Part shown: piece by piece, positions 8,150 to 15,036 of the stretch | How the letters are laid out: each line of letters begins with the position of its first letter | Position numbering within the stretch: position 1 is the stretch's first letter | NCBI GenBank assembly: GCA_029227635.1 | Contig: JAQYAH010000049.1 | Coordinates: 1 to 37,282, forward strand | DNA length: 37,282 nt | Source: Clostridiales bacterium | GTDB lineage: Bacteria > Bacillota > Clostridia > Lachnospirales > Lachnospiraceae | Reading direction: 5' to 3' | The notes under the pieces: model-generated | The model's input: only the letters and a program-made list of their open reading frames with translations | The model's database searches: none | What the model was told of the DNA's origin: nothing | Program-made: the position numbers and the translations under genes

Positions 8150-8685
8150 TATTCTAAGAGCCCCTCCTCTCTTGCCCTGGAATCATAGTATACCAGGTCG
8201 AAAATCTTCTTATCCTGTATCAGCCTGCCCCAGGCCTTATAGGCCGCCTGAACAAATCTCTCATCCAGTTTCATCTGTTTATCAATAATGGGACAAGAAT
8301 ACATAAGCCCCTCATCAATGACGATCATTCTGAGTTCTCCCTCCACGGTCAGATGCGGAGTCAGTGGGAAAGTACGACACTGAATAGGACGTAAGTTTCT
8401 TTTACAGTATCCAGGACCCTTGCAGTTTACAAACCACACCTTTCCGCTCCAGGAATCAGGAAAATCATAGTCCTCAACATCATCCAGAGACCAATCAAGC
8501 CAGGAATCCCTCTTGTCATGTATCCTATCTTCTCCGGGCAAAAGATACATTCCCATTTCCACCCCTGGGTCACTCTTACAGCAAGCCGAGTCACAAAGCA
8601 TTCCGCAGTCGCATTTCAACGGAGAAAACTCATCCAGCAGGTCATATATTTCTCTGTATTCACGTGGGGAAACCGGTCTGTTCAT
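8149..8685 (-). CDS. YkgJ-like cysteine-cluster protein (putative metal-binding)
   Basis: About 178 aa. A Cys-rich N-terminal part (CDCGMLCDSACC, about residues 25-36) is followed by a second cluster, CKGPGYCKRNLRPIQCRTFPLTPHL (about 88-112). This is reminiscent of the CxxxCxxxC...RPxxCRxFP pattern of the YkgJ zinc/iron-chelating family. Its biochemical function is unknown. I prefer ATG at 8685, which has GAGGAT 8 nt upstream. A GTG six codons earlier (8703) is also open but lacks a good ribosome binding site. It is translationally coupled to the deacylase downstream (TAATG). No promoter is visible between the gene and tRNA-Leu, so expression probably requires readthrough of the tRNA terminator. 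Confidence 0.75.
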   Translation of the reverse strand: MNRPVSPREYREIYDLLDEFSPLKCDCGMLCDSACCKSDPGVEMGMYLLPGEDRIHDKRDSWLDWSLDDVEDYDFPDSWSGKVWFVNCKGPGYCKRNLRPIQCRTFPLTPHLTVEGELRMIVIDEGLMYSCPIIDKQMKLDERFVQAAYKAWGRLIQDKKIFDLVYYDSRAREEGLLE

Positions 8686-8714
8686 GGTCTTATCCTCAAA
8701 CACTTTCTAAAAAC

Positions 8715-8807
8715 GAATCATCACAAGTGCCAGATAGTCACTTTCTGAGATTGTTTGCATTCTCCAAGGTCAGGGCACTGACCAAACTATGGCACGTCGC
8801 TAAACAA
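8715..8807 (-). promoter_or_regulatory. Structured post-terminator RNA element, copy 2
   Basis: A 93-nt element directly downstream of the tRNA-Leu terminator. P1 pairs UUGUUU with AAACAA, then has a bulged A and GC/GC. P2 has stem GGUCAG/CUGACC inside CCA/UGG. P3 has UCA, a G-G mismatch and AA pairing, a bulged A, then GUG/CAC with apical UAUC. Blocks shared with copies 1 and 3 are UUGU, AGCG.CG.GC, ACAAUCUCAGAA and UGAUGAUUC. It ends about 30 nt before the start of the Cys-cluster gene. The conserved structure is seen in the sequence; its function is inferred. Confidence 0.7.
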
Positions 8808-8836
8808 AAAAATCTCAAAACAGTAGTTTTGAGATT
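8806..8836 (-). terminator. Intrinsic terminator of tRNA-Leu
   Basis: AUCUCAAAAC and GUUUUGAGAU pair as a perfect stem with a short loop (8812-8835), followed by seven U's (8806-8812). It begins 4 nt after the mature 3' end of the tRNA. The last U's form the 5' strand of helix P1 of element copy 2. Confidence 0.85.
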
Positions 8837-8839
8837 CAA

Positions 8840-8924
8840 TGCGGAGGATGGGACTTGAACCCACACGCCAATAAGAGGCACAAGATCCTTAGTCTTGCTC
8901 GTCTGCCAGTTCCGACACCTCCGC
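8840..8924 (-). tRNA. tRNA-Leu (anticodon AAG)
   Basis: An 85-nt class II tRNA. Acceptor stem GCGGAGG/CCUCCGC with discriminator A; D-arm with the GG pair in AACUGGCAGAC; anticodon stem CAAGA/UCUUG with loop CUAAGGA; variable arm UGCCUCUUAUUGGC typical of leucine tRNAs; T-arm GUGGG-UUCAAGU-CCCAU. The anticodon AAG is at 8888-8890 and would read CUU, and CUN codons broadly if A34 is deaminated to inosine. CCA is not encoded and must be added by CCA transferase. It has its own promoter and terminator. Confidence 0.95.
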
Positions 8925-8935
8925 GCAACACGTAT

Positions 8936-8964
8936 ATAATACATTAATATTTATATTGAGTCAA
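8936..8964 (-). promoter_or_regulatory. Promoter of tRNA-Leu
   Basis: -35 TTGACT (8959-8964), a 17-bp AT-only spacer apart from its ends, and -10 TATTAT (8936-8941). A run of seven A's on the minus strand just upstream (8968-8974) looks like an UP element. The start would fall a few bases upstream of the tRNA 5' end at 8924. Confidence 0.85.
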
Positions 8965-8974
8965 TACTTTTTTT

Positions 8975-9011
8975 CAAAATTATTGGGGAACTCTCTGATG
9001 AGAATTCCCCA
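8975..9011 (-). terminator. Terminator of the infC-rpmI-rplT operon
   Basis: UGGGGAA/UUCCCCA with an inner UCUC/GAGA stem (8984-9011) and loop AUCA, 12 nt after the rplT stop. It is followed by the U-containing AUAAUUUUG, so the U-tract is imperfect. Confidence 0.65.
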
Positions 9012-9023
9012 CAAAATAATCGA

Positions 9024-9380
9024 CTATGCAAGCTTAGCCTTAGCAGCCTCAGCGAGTGCAGCAAAACCTGCTGCATCATTAACTGCCATATCAGCGAGAA
9101 CCTTACGGTTGAGATCGATTCCATTGAGTTTAAGTCCATGCATGAACTTGCTGTATGAAAGACCATTCATCCTAGCAGCTGCATTGATACGAGCGATCCA
9201 AAGCTGACGGAACTGACGTTTCTTCTGCTTTCTTCCTGCGAATGCATTTGAAAGAGCCTTCATAACAGTCTGCTTCGCAACACGATACTGCTTAGATCTG
9301 GCTCCACGATATCCTTTTGCTAATTTAAGTGTGCGGTTGTGGCGTTTCTTTGCGCCCATTCCACCTTTAATTCTAGCCAT
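9024..9380 (-). CDS. rplT: 50S ribosomal protein L20
   Basis: A 118-aa protein with the standard length and sequence for L20: N-terminal basic extension [41 protein letters not shown], and a conserved globular C-terminal domain ([20 protein letters not shown]). It binds 23S rRNA early in 50S assembly and, in Firmicutes, represses its own operon through the leader upstream of infC. It is the third gene of infC-rpmI-rplT, 22 nt after rpmI. Confidence 0.98.
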   Translation of the reverse strand: MARIKGGMGAKKRHNRTLKLAKGYRGARSKQYRVAKQTVMKALSNAFAGRKQKKRQFRQLWIARINAAARMNGLSYSKFMHGLKLNGIDLNRKVLADMAVNDAAGFAALAEAAKAKLA

Positions 9381-9402
9381 TCCTATTTCCTCCTTCTACG
9401 AT

Positions 9403-9600
9403 CTACAGATACGGTAATACCTTCATCATGTTCTTAACGTTTGTCTTATCTGTTACTGCGTCCTTACGGAGATTACGTTTTCTCTTTGTAGACTTCTTTG
9501 TAAGGATATGGCTCTTATAAGCTTTATTTCTTACTAATAAACCTGTACCTGTTTTTTTGAAGCGCTTTGCAGCAGCTCTCTTTGTCTTCATCTTAGGCAT
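9403..9600 (-). CDS. rpmI: 50S ribosomal protein L35
   Basis: A 65-aa, very basic protein that begins [18 protein letters not shown] and ends MMKVLPYL, the full usual length of L35. The ATG at 9600 follows AGGAGG. A longer in-frame open frame extends upstream into infC but has no family support. It lies between infC and rplT in the universal order. Confidence 0.98.
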   Translation of the reverse strand: MPKMKTKRAAAKRFKKTGTGLLVRNKAYKSHILTKKSTKRKRNLRKDAVTDKTNVKNMMKVLPYL

Positions 9601-9622
9601 GATATTTTCCTCCTGGTATTTA

Positions 9623-10129
9623 TTAACGCTTCTCGGACAAAACCATCGAGATGTTTCTTCCCTCGATCTTCGCAGGCTTATCGACTGATGCACAATCTTT
9701 AAGAGCCTCGGCAAAATCATCAAGGATATGCTTGCTTGCATTCATGTGAGTCATCTCACGTCCGCGGAAACGAAGTGTAACTTTGACACGATTTCCTTTC
9801 TCAAGGAATTTTCTTGTTGAGTTGACCTTAGTGTTAAAGTCATTGACATCGATATTGGGTGTCATTCTGACTTCCTTAAGTTCAACTGTCTTCTGCTTCT
9901 TCTTTGCTTCCTTTTCACGTCTTGCCTGTTCATATCTGAACTTGCCATAGTCGATCAATTTACATACCGGCGGCTTGGCTGTGGGAGCAATCTTCACAAG
10001 GTCGAGATCCATCTCGTTAGCCTTCTCAAGAGCTTCACGGGATGACATAATACCCAGCTGCTCACCATCAGGGCCCACAAGACGTACTTCTCTGTCCCTG
10101 ATCTGTTCATTGATTAAAAACTCGCTAAT
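9623..10129 (-). CDS. infC: Translation initiation factor IF-3 with AUU start
   Basis: A 168-aa IF-3. The conserved N-terminal block ([23 protein letters not shown]) begins before the first GTG at 10078, so that GTG cannot be the true start. An in-frame AUU at 10129 lies 9 nt after GGAGG (10139-10143), and an in-frame TGA sits just before it. There is no ATG, GTG or TTG between that TGA and the conserved block. AUU starts for infC are known in E. coli and Bacillus, where IF-3 discriminates against its own start codon as autogenous control. IF-3 binds the 30S subunit and checks start-codon pairing. Confidence 0.92.
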   Translation of the reverse strand: MSEFLINEQIRDREVRLVGPDGEQLGIMSSREALEKANEMDLDLVKIAPTAKPPVCKLIDYGKFRYEQARREKEAKKKQKTVELKEVRMTPNIDVNDFNTKVNSTRKFLEKGNRVKVTLRFRGREMTHMNASKHILDDFAEALKDCASVDKPAKIEGRNISMVLSEKR

Positions 10130-10160
10130 TGTAATTCACCTCCAACACATCAAAAAAGAG

Positions 10161-10190
10161 AAATAAAAAAGGACAACCGAAGAGCTGTCC
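10161..10190 (-). terminator. Attenuator terminator upstream of infC
   Basis: GGACAGC and GUUGUCC pair across UCUUCG and are followed by six U's, an A and three U's. It lies 18 nt before the infC ribosome binding site, so it regulates the operon rather than ending an upstream gene. Confidence 0.85.
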
Positions 10191-10290
10191 GAACATACTT
10201 CACCGATGTGATCTATCGATGAGATATTGACCTGTCGACATATAAATGAGCAGGTGAGAGACACACTCTTCTTAATGTAACTAATCACAA
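10161..10290 (-). promoter_or_regulatory. L20-type leader (attenuator) of infC-rpmI-rplT
   Basis: The transcribed leader between the promoter at 10297-10325 and infC is about 160 nt. It contains an ACCUG/CAGGU stem with a large loop, further pairing around AUCGAU, and ends in a terminator hairpin GGACAGC/GUUGUCC with a UCUUCG loop (10171-10190) followed by UUUUUUAUUU. The position matches the L20 leader of Firmicutes, in which L20 binding favours termination. I infer the mechanism from position and the terminator; I did not match every helix to the Rfam model. Confidence 0.75.
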
Positions 10291-10296
10291 GAAATA

Positions 10297-10325
10297 ATTT
10301 AACATGACCGTCATTTAGATGTCAA
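10297..10325 (-). promoter_or_regulatory. Promoter of the infC operon
   Basis: -35 TTGACA (10320-10325), a 17-bp spacer and -10 TTAAAT (10297-10302). It faces away from the P-type ATPase gene. The remaining 100 bp up to 10433 is AT-rich and must hold the ATPase promoter (TATATT or TATTAT near 10380-10390 are candidates), but I see no clear -35 for it. Confidence 0.75.
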
Positions 10326-10432
10326 GCATTAAAAAAGAATTATCTCGTTCTTTTTCACCATCTCATGTGATATATTTATTCTATATTATTATGGCATTTT
10401 TTTCAAATTTTTTCATATAAGGAACTGATATC

Positions 10433-12895
10433 ATGAGCAAAAGAACCGGAAAAAACAAAGTTCAGAACACTCCCGCAAGGAGGATCCTCCGCTCCGCCGA
10501 CGTAAGACGCTTTGACGTCCTGCCCGGAGATGGCCTTAGTACAGCCCAGGTCAAACAGAGAATTTCTGAAGGACTCGTAAACACCCCTGTGGATCCCCCT
10601 TCCAAATCTGTGGCTGAGATCATACACAGCAACGTTTTTACTTATTTTAACTATATTTTTGCCGGGGTCACTGCCCTTTTGATCATCGCAGGTTCTTTCA
10701 GAGACCTCACTTTTCTTCCTATTATCATTGCCAACACTCTCATTGGTATAATTCAGGAGATCAGATCCAAGAAAACATTGGATAAGCTCAACATGCTCAA
10801 CGCCCCTAAGGCCAAGGTTATACGAGACGGTAAAAAATCCACGATCCCTGCAGAGAACCTGGTACTGGATGATATTGTGATTTTTACCGCCGGAGCCCAA
10901 ATTCCCGCTGATGGCACATTAGTCAGCGGCGAGGTACAGGTAAACGAGTCTCTTATCACCGGTGAGTCCGACGAGATCACGAAGAAACCCGGTGACTCCC
11001 TTTTATCCGGAAGCTTTATCATCTCCGGCAAATGCTTTGCGCGCATGGACAAGGTCGGCAGGGAATCCTATATCTCCCGCCTGACACTTCAGGCCAAGAC
11101 CGTGAAGGAAGCCGAGAGTTCCAAGATGATGAACTCTCTCAAGAAACTGGTCAAATTTGCCGGTATTATTCTTGTACCTATTGGCGTTATGCTTTTTATT
11201 CAGCAGTTCTTCCTCAACCACGCTTCTTTCAGAGAAAGCATCGTTTCCATGGTTGCTGCTATTATAGGAATGATTCCCGAAGGACTCTATCTTCTGGCAA
11301 GTGCCGCCCTGGTTCTCTCGGTAATGCGCCTGGCCAAGAAAAAAGTCCTGGTTCATGAACTCGCCTGCATCGAGACTCTGGCCCGGGTTGACGTTTTATG
11401 TGTAGATAAGACAGGTACTATTACTGAGAACCGGATGGAGACCGACGGTATGATAACTCTCCCTGCCTATCATCCGGAGAAAATGCCTCCTCTTGAGACA
11501 ATGATCTCAGATTTTGTAAATTCCATGTCCAGTGACAATATAACTATGGTGGCGCTTCAGTCCTTTTTCAATAAGCCTTCAGGCATAAGGGCCACAGCTA
11601 TCACTCCTTTTTCTTCCTCAACTAAGTACAGTTCTGTCACCTTTGGAAATGAATCCTTCGTTATTGGTGCCCCGGAATTTGTCCTTCGGGAGAAATATGC
11701 AGCATATCAATCAAAAATCGACCGAGAGGCGGATGAAGGTCACCGTGTCCTGGTATTTGGCCGCTATCACGGAACTCCGGTTATGGGTCAGCCTCTCAGC
11801 GACAAGTTTGATCCATATGCCCTGCTCCTCATGTCTAACCCTATCCGAAAAGAAGCTCCGGAGACCTTCTCCTACTTCCACAAACAAGGGGTTGAGATCA
11901 AGGTAATTTCCGGTGACAACCCTCATACCGTATCCAAAGTGGCAATGAAAGCCGGAATAATAGGTGCTGAGAATTATATTGACGCAAGACAGCTCAGAAC
12001 CGCAGAGGACTTTACCCGGGCAGTTACAAGATACACTGTTTTCGGCCGGGTCACCCCAAACCAGAAAAAGTTCCTTGTCAACGCGCTTCAGGCAAAAGGT
12101 CACACCGTTGCAATGACCGGAGATGGTGTCAACGATATTCTTGCTCTCAAAGAGGCAGACTGCAGTATCGCAATGGCCTCCGGAAGCGATGCAGCAGCTC
12201 AGGCTTCTCAGCTCGTGCTTTTGCAGAATAACTTTGCCTCCCTTCCCAGCGTTGTTCTGGAAGGACGCAGAGTCGTTAACAACATCCAGAGATCTGCCAG
12301 CCTTTTCCTTGTGAAAAACATCTTTTCACTGCTAATGGCTCTTTTTTCCATTATTACCTTCAACAGTTATCCTCTGACTCCTTCTCAGATCTCTCTGGTA
12401 AGCATGTTCACTATAGGCGTTCCGGCCTTCCTTCTGGCTCTGGAATCCAGCAAAAAGCGAATCGAAGGAGACTTCCTGACTAATGTCCTTTTGAAGGCCA
12501 TCCCCGGCGCCCTTACAAACTTCCTGGTAGTGGGATCCATGGTAGTTTTTGGCACTGTTTTTGAAGTGGACAAAGTGGACGTTTCCACGGCATCTGCCCT
12601 TCTCCTTGCGGTGGTAGGTGTAATGATCCTCTACAGGATCTCATCGCCTATGAATACCTTCCGATTAGTAGTATGGATTGCTATGGTCATAGGAATGCTT
12701 GGTGCCATCGTCTTCTTAAACGAACTCTTTGGCATATCTACCGTGTCTTTGAAGTGCGCTATGCTTTTGGGAGCGTTCACCATTATCACGGAGCCGGTAT
12801 TCAGATATCTTTCCAGAATAATGGAAAAGGTCGAGCAATTAAGCTCGACCCGTCGTATCCAGCGTGAAAAACAGAAGAAGTATTCCGCAGAATAA
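10433..12895 (+). CDS. HAD-type P-type cation ATPase (CtpE-like, probably Ca2+)
   Basis: An 820-aa P-type ATPase on the plus strand. TGES actuator motif at 176-179, phosphorylation site DKTGT with Asp325, hinge GDGVND at 563-568, and a helix 4 signature IPEGLYLL near residue 283. About ten membrane helices are predicted, including six after the hinge. There is no N-terminal metal-binding CxxC, which argues against heavy-metal (P1B) types. The compact P domain and the PEGL-containing M4 resemble the CtpE group, reported to carry Ca2+ in mycobacteria; the substrate here is inferred. AAGGA precedes the ATG. It converges on leuA with only 8 bp between the stop codons. Confidence 0.88.
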   Translation: MSKRTGKNKVQNTPARRILRSADVRRFDVLPGDGLSTAQVKQRISEGLVNTPVDPPSKSVAEIIHSNVFTYFNYIFAGVTALLIIAGSFRDLTFLPIIIANTLIGIIQEIRSKKTLDKLNMLNAPKAKVIRDGKKSTIPAENLVLDDIVIFTAGAQIPADGTLVSGEVQVNESLITGESDEITKKPGDSLLSGSFIISGKCFARMDKVGRESYISRLTLQAKTVKEAESSKMMNSLKKLVKFAGIILVPIGVMLFIQQFFLNHASFRESIVSMVAAIIGMIPEGLYLLASAALVLSVMRLAKKKVLVHELACIETLARVDVLCVDKTGTITENRMETDGMITLPAYHPEKMPPLETMISDFVNSMSSDNITMVALQSFFNKPSGIRATAITPFSSSTKYSSVTFGNESFVIGAPEFVLREKYAAYQSKIDREADEGHRVLVFGRYHGTPVMGQPLSDKFDPYALLLMSNPIRKEAPETFSYFHKQGVEIKVISGDNPHTVSKVAMKAGIIGAENYIDARQLRTAEDFTRAVTRYTVFGRVTPNQKKFLVNALQAKGHTVAMTGDGVNDILALKEADCSIAMASGSDAAAQASQLVLLQNNFASLPSVVLEGRRVVNNIQRSASLFLVKNIFSLLMALFSIITFNSYPLTPSQISLVSMFTIGVPAFLLALESSKKRIEGDFLTNVLLKAIPGALTNFLVVGSMVVFGTVFEVDKVDVSTASALLLAVVGVMILYRISSPMNTFRLVVWIAMVIGMLGAIVFLNELFGISTVSLKCAMLLGAFTIITEPVFRYLSRIMEKVEQLSSTRRIQREKQKKYSAE
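12825..12850 (-). terminator. leuA terminator located inside the ATPase coding sequence
   Basis: GGUCGAGC/GCUCGACC is a perfect 8-bp stem with loop UUAAUU (12829-12850), followed on the minus strand by UUUUCC (12825-12828). It lies 54 nt past the leuA stop but within the antisense strand of the last codons of the ATPase. The plus-strand reading is not followed by U's, so it should act only on leuA transcripts. Confidence 0.65.
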
Positions 12896-12903
12896 TACTT
12901 CGT

Positions 12904-14586
12904 CTATCTGAAATCTGTGTTCTTCTCCAGTCTGTTGGCAGCTGCTGCAAGAGCTTTGATGGAGCTTCGGATAATATCCTCATGGATACCTACGCCCCAG
13001 TACTTCTTGCCATCCTTAACAATACCCACATAGGATACCGCTTTGGACTTGGAACCCTTGGAAAGAGCTTTCTGCTCGTAATCTGTGAGTTCATAGCTTG
13101 TTCCAAAGTACTCTTTAATAGCATTGCTCACTGCATCGAGGCGGCCGTTTCCGGTCGCTTCTTTTGTGTATTCCTTTGAACCGACCTTAAGGGTTATCTT
13201 ACCCTTAACATCCTTGCCTTCCTTGTGGCTGAAAGCACAGTGTCCGATCTCGAATACTCCCTTCTGATCCACATACTCCTTAGTGAAGATCTCGTAAATC
13301 TCTTTAGGTGAGAGTTCCTTGTGGTGTCTGTCAGAGTATCCCTTGACAAGATATCCCACTTCTTCACGCATGGTCTTAGGAAGTGCGATTCCGAAGTTGT
13401 GTTCAAGGATAAAGGCTACGCCGCCCTTGCCGGACTGGCTGTTGATTCTGATGATATCTGACTCGTACTCTCTGCCAAGATCCTTGGGATCAATAGGCAG
13501 ATAAGGTACTGTCCACTTATCTCCGCTCTTGCCGGCCTCTCTGAATGCCATTCCCTTAGAGATGGCATCCTGGTGGGATCCGGAGAAGGCTGTAAATACC
13601 AGATCTCCGGAATAGGGAGATCTCTCATGTACCTTCATGCCGGTAAAGTGCTCATATCTCTCTCTGAGCTGAGAAATATGACTGAAGTCAAGTCCGGGAT
13701 CCACGCCATGTGTGTACATATTCATGGCAAGAACAATGATATCCACATTTCCGGTTCTCTCTCCGTTTCCGAAAAGAGTTCCCTCAACTCTCTCTGCTCC
13801 CGCAAGTACCGCAAGCTCTGCATCACTCACTCCACAGCCTCTGTCATTATGAGGGTGTACGCAGAGAGTAACTGCATCTCTGCTATGGAGATGCTTGTGG
13901 ATGTACTCTATCTGAGTAGCAAACACATGAGGCATGGCAATCTGCACTGTGGTAGGGATGTTGATGATAACCTTCTTATCAGGAGTAGGATTCCATACAT
14001 CAATCACTGCGTTGCAAACATCAACTGCATATTCAATCTCTGTTCCGGGGAAGCTCTCAGGGCTGTACTGGAAAGTAAAATCTCCCTTGGTCTCCCTGGC
14101 AAGCTTCTGAAGAAGGATCGCTCCGTCCACTGCGATCTGCTTGATCTCCTCTTTGCTCTTACCGAAAACCTGCTCTCTCTGAGCAACGGAAGTTGAATTG
14201 TAAAGGTGTACTACCGCATGAGGAGCCCCCTCAAGAGCATCGAAAGTCTTACGGATAATGTGCTCTCTTGCCTGAGTGAGAACCTGAATTGTCACATCAT
14301 CGGGAATAAGGCCTCTCTCAATGATCTCACGGCAGAATCTGTATTCTGTCTCTGAAGCCGCAGGGAAGCCTACCTCGATCTCCTTAAACCCGATCTTCAC
14401 AAGAAGCTTAAAGAACTCAAGTTTATCTTCAAGGGACATGGGCTTAATAAGAGCCTGATTTCCGTCTCTTAAGTCAACACTGCACCACTTGGGAGCTTTG
14501 GTAATACGGTCTTTCTTTACCCAATCATAAGTACATTCTTCGGGAAGAAAGTACTGAGGGGCATACTTGTCTGATATTGCTGTCAT
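12904..14586 (-). CDS. leuA: 2-isopropylmalate synthase
   Basis: A 560-aa enzyme of the long (fungal/actinobacterial-like) class. The TIM barrel begins with [12 protein letters not shown] (Arg40-Asp41, catalytic and metal site), continues with [13 protein letters not shown] near 65-77, and has metal ligands HPHNDRG (His243, His245) and [10 protein letters not shown]. The C-terminal about 130 residues form the LeuA allosteric dimer domain that normally binds leucine. It condenses 2-oxoisovalerate with acetyl-CoA, the first committed step of leucine synthesis. AAGGAGGAATTGACA precedes the ATG. Expression is controlled by a leucine T-box upstream, followed by a structured element (14621-14714). 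No other leu genes are adjacent. Confidence 0.95.
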   Translation of the reverse strand: MTAISDKYAPQYFLPEECTYDWVKKDRITKAPKWCSVDLRDGNQALIKPMSLEDKLEFFKLLVKIGFKEIEVGFPAASETEYRFCREIIERGLIPDDVTIQVLTQAREHIIRKTFDALEGAPHAVVHLYNSTSVAQREQVFGKSKEEIKQIAVDGAILLQKLARETKGDFTFQYSPESFPGTEIEYAVDVCNAVIDVWNPTPDKKVIINIPTTVQIAMPHVFATQIEYIHKHLHSRDAVTLCVHPHNDRGCGVSDAELAVLAGAERVEGTLFGNGERTGNVDIIVLAMNMYTHGVDPGLDFSHISQLRERYEHFTGMKVHERSPYSGDLVFTAFSGSHQDAISKGMAFREAGKSGDKWTVPYLPIDPKDLGREYESDIIRINSQSGKGGVAFILEHNFGIALPKTMREEVGYLVKGYSDRHHKELSPKEIYEIFTKEYVDQKGVFEIGHCAFSHKEGKDVKGKITLKVGSKEYTKEATGNGRLDAVSNAIKEYFGTSYELTDYEQKALSKGSKSKAVSYVGIVKDGKKYWGVGIHEDIIRSSIKALAAAANRLEKNTDFR

Positions 14587-14620
14587 GTCAATTCCTCCTT
14601 CACTGATCTAACAATAATAC

Positions 14621-14714
14621 GAATCATCAGAATAACCCGATAGACCTATTCTGAGATTGTAATCACCCGCCAGAGCTTCAGACACTGCCGGAACTCTGCT
14701 CGGCGCTATCACAA
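14621..14714 (-). promoter_or_regulatory. Structured post-terminator RNA element, copy 3
   Basis: A 94-nt element between the T-box terminator and leuA. P1 pairs UUGUGAU with AUUACAA, so pairs 5 and 6 differ from copies 1 and 2 but are compensated. P2 has CAGAG/CUCUG below UUC/GAA with loop CAGUG. P3 has UCAGAA/UUCUGA extended by UAG/UUA-type pairs with apical UAUC. It ends with UGAUGAUUCG, 22 nt before the leuA ribosome binding site. The leuA leader thus carries two consecutive RNA structures. Conservation is visible directly; function is unknown. Confidence 0.7.
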
Positions 14715-14750
14715 AAAAATCTCTATCAAACCTAAACGGTAAGATAGAGA
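14713..14750 (-). terminator. T-box terminator of the leuA leader
   Basis: UCUCUAUC (14743-14750) pairs with GAUAGAGA (14720-14727) around a 15-nt loop that can pair further, followed by seven U's (14713-14719). It lies just downstream of the T-box antiterminator sequence, and its last U's form the 5' strand of helix P1 of element copy 3. Confidence 0.88.
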
Positions 14751-14990
14751 CGCAAATTCATATTTACGCGGTACCACTCTATTTCATGGAAAACCATGCA
14801 CTCATGCAACACCATCATGTCGCTGTCTCTTATACGGAAGACATCTCCGTCTGTACCTACACAGCAAAAGCCTTCAGCCAGCAGCTCTGAGGCGAGTTCA
14901 TATACAACATTACGACAAGTCTTGCACCAACCGACTGTTCTCTGATTATCCTGAAGTATACTACTATTCCTCTTCAACGCATTTAAGTTT
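14713..14990 (-). promoter_or_regulatory. Leucine-specific T-box riboswitch upstream of leuA
   Basis: The T-box core AGAGUGGUACCGCG is at 14767-14780, preceded by GAAAU. Upstream, Stem I begins with GAAGAGGAAUAGUAG and contains AGAGAACAGUCGGUUGGUGCAAGAC (distal loop region). The Stem I 3' side reads AUGAACUCGCCUC. CUC (14894-14896) after GAA fits a leucine specifier codon followed by a purine, to be read by a GAG anticodon. The terminator at 14713-14750 competes with the antiterminator. Uncharged tRNA-Leu should promote readthrough into leuA. The specifier is my assignment from local pattern; the T-box itself is clear. Confidence 0.92.
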
Positions 14991-15007
14991 GATATCCGAT
15001 TTGCCTT

Positions 15008-15036
15008 AGCATATCACAACCGGACGATTATTTCAA
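15008..15036 (-). promoter_or_regulatory. Promoter of the leuA T-box leader
   Basis: -35 TTGAAA (15031-15036), a 17-bp spacer and -10 TATGCT (15008-15013). The -35 box is the last two sense codons (TTG AAA) of deoB, so the leuA promoter is built into the end of the preceding gene. No terminator separates deoB from this leader, so deoB readthrough would also meet the T-box. Confidence 0.65.

Noticed and set aside
9601-9741. N-terminal extension of L35
   Set aside because: The extra 47 residues lie inside infC and lack homology; the standard L35 start at 9600 has its own ribosome binding site.
116-14714. The three element copies as a mobile repeat (MITE-like)
   Set aside because: No terminal inverted repeats or target duplications are visible. 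Sequence identity is limited to blocks while pairing is kept, and orientation and position relative to terminators are constant.
14732-14977. 81-aa minus-strand open frame before leuA
   Set aside because: It covers the T-box stem I, specifier and antiterminator; the open frame is incidental.
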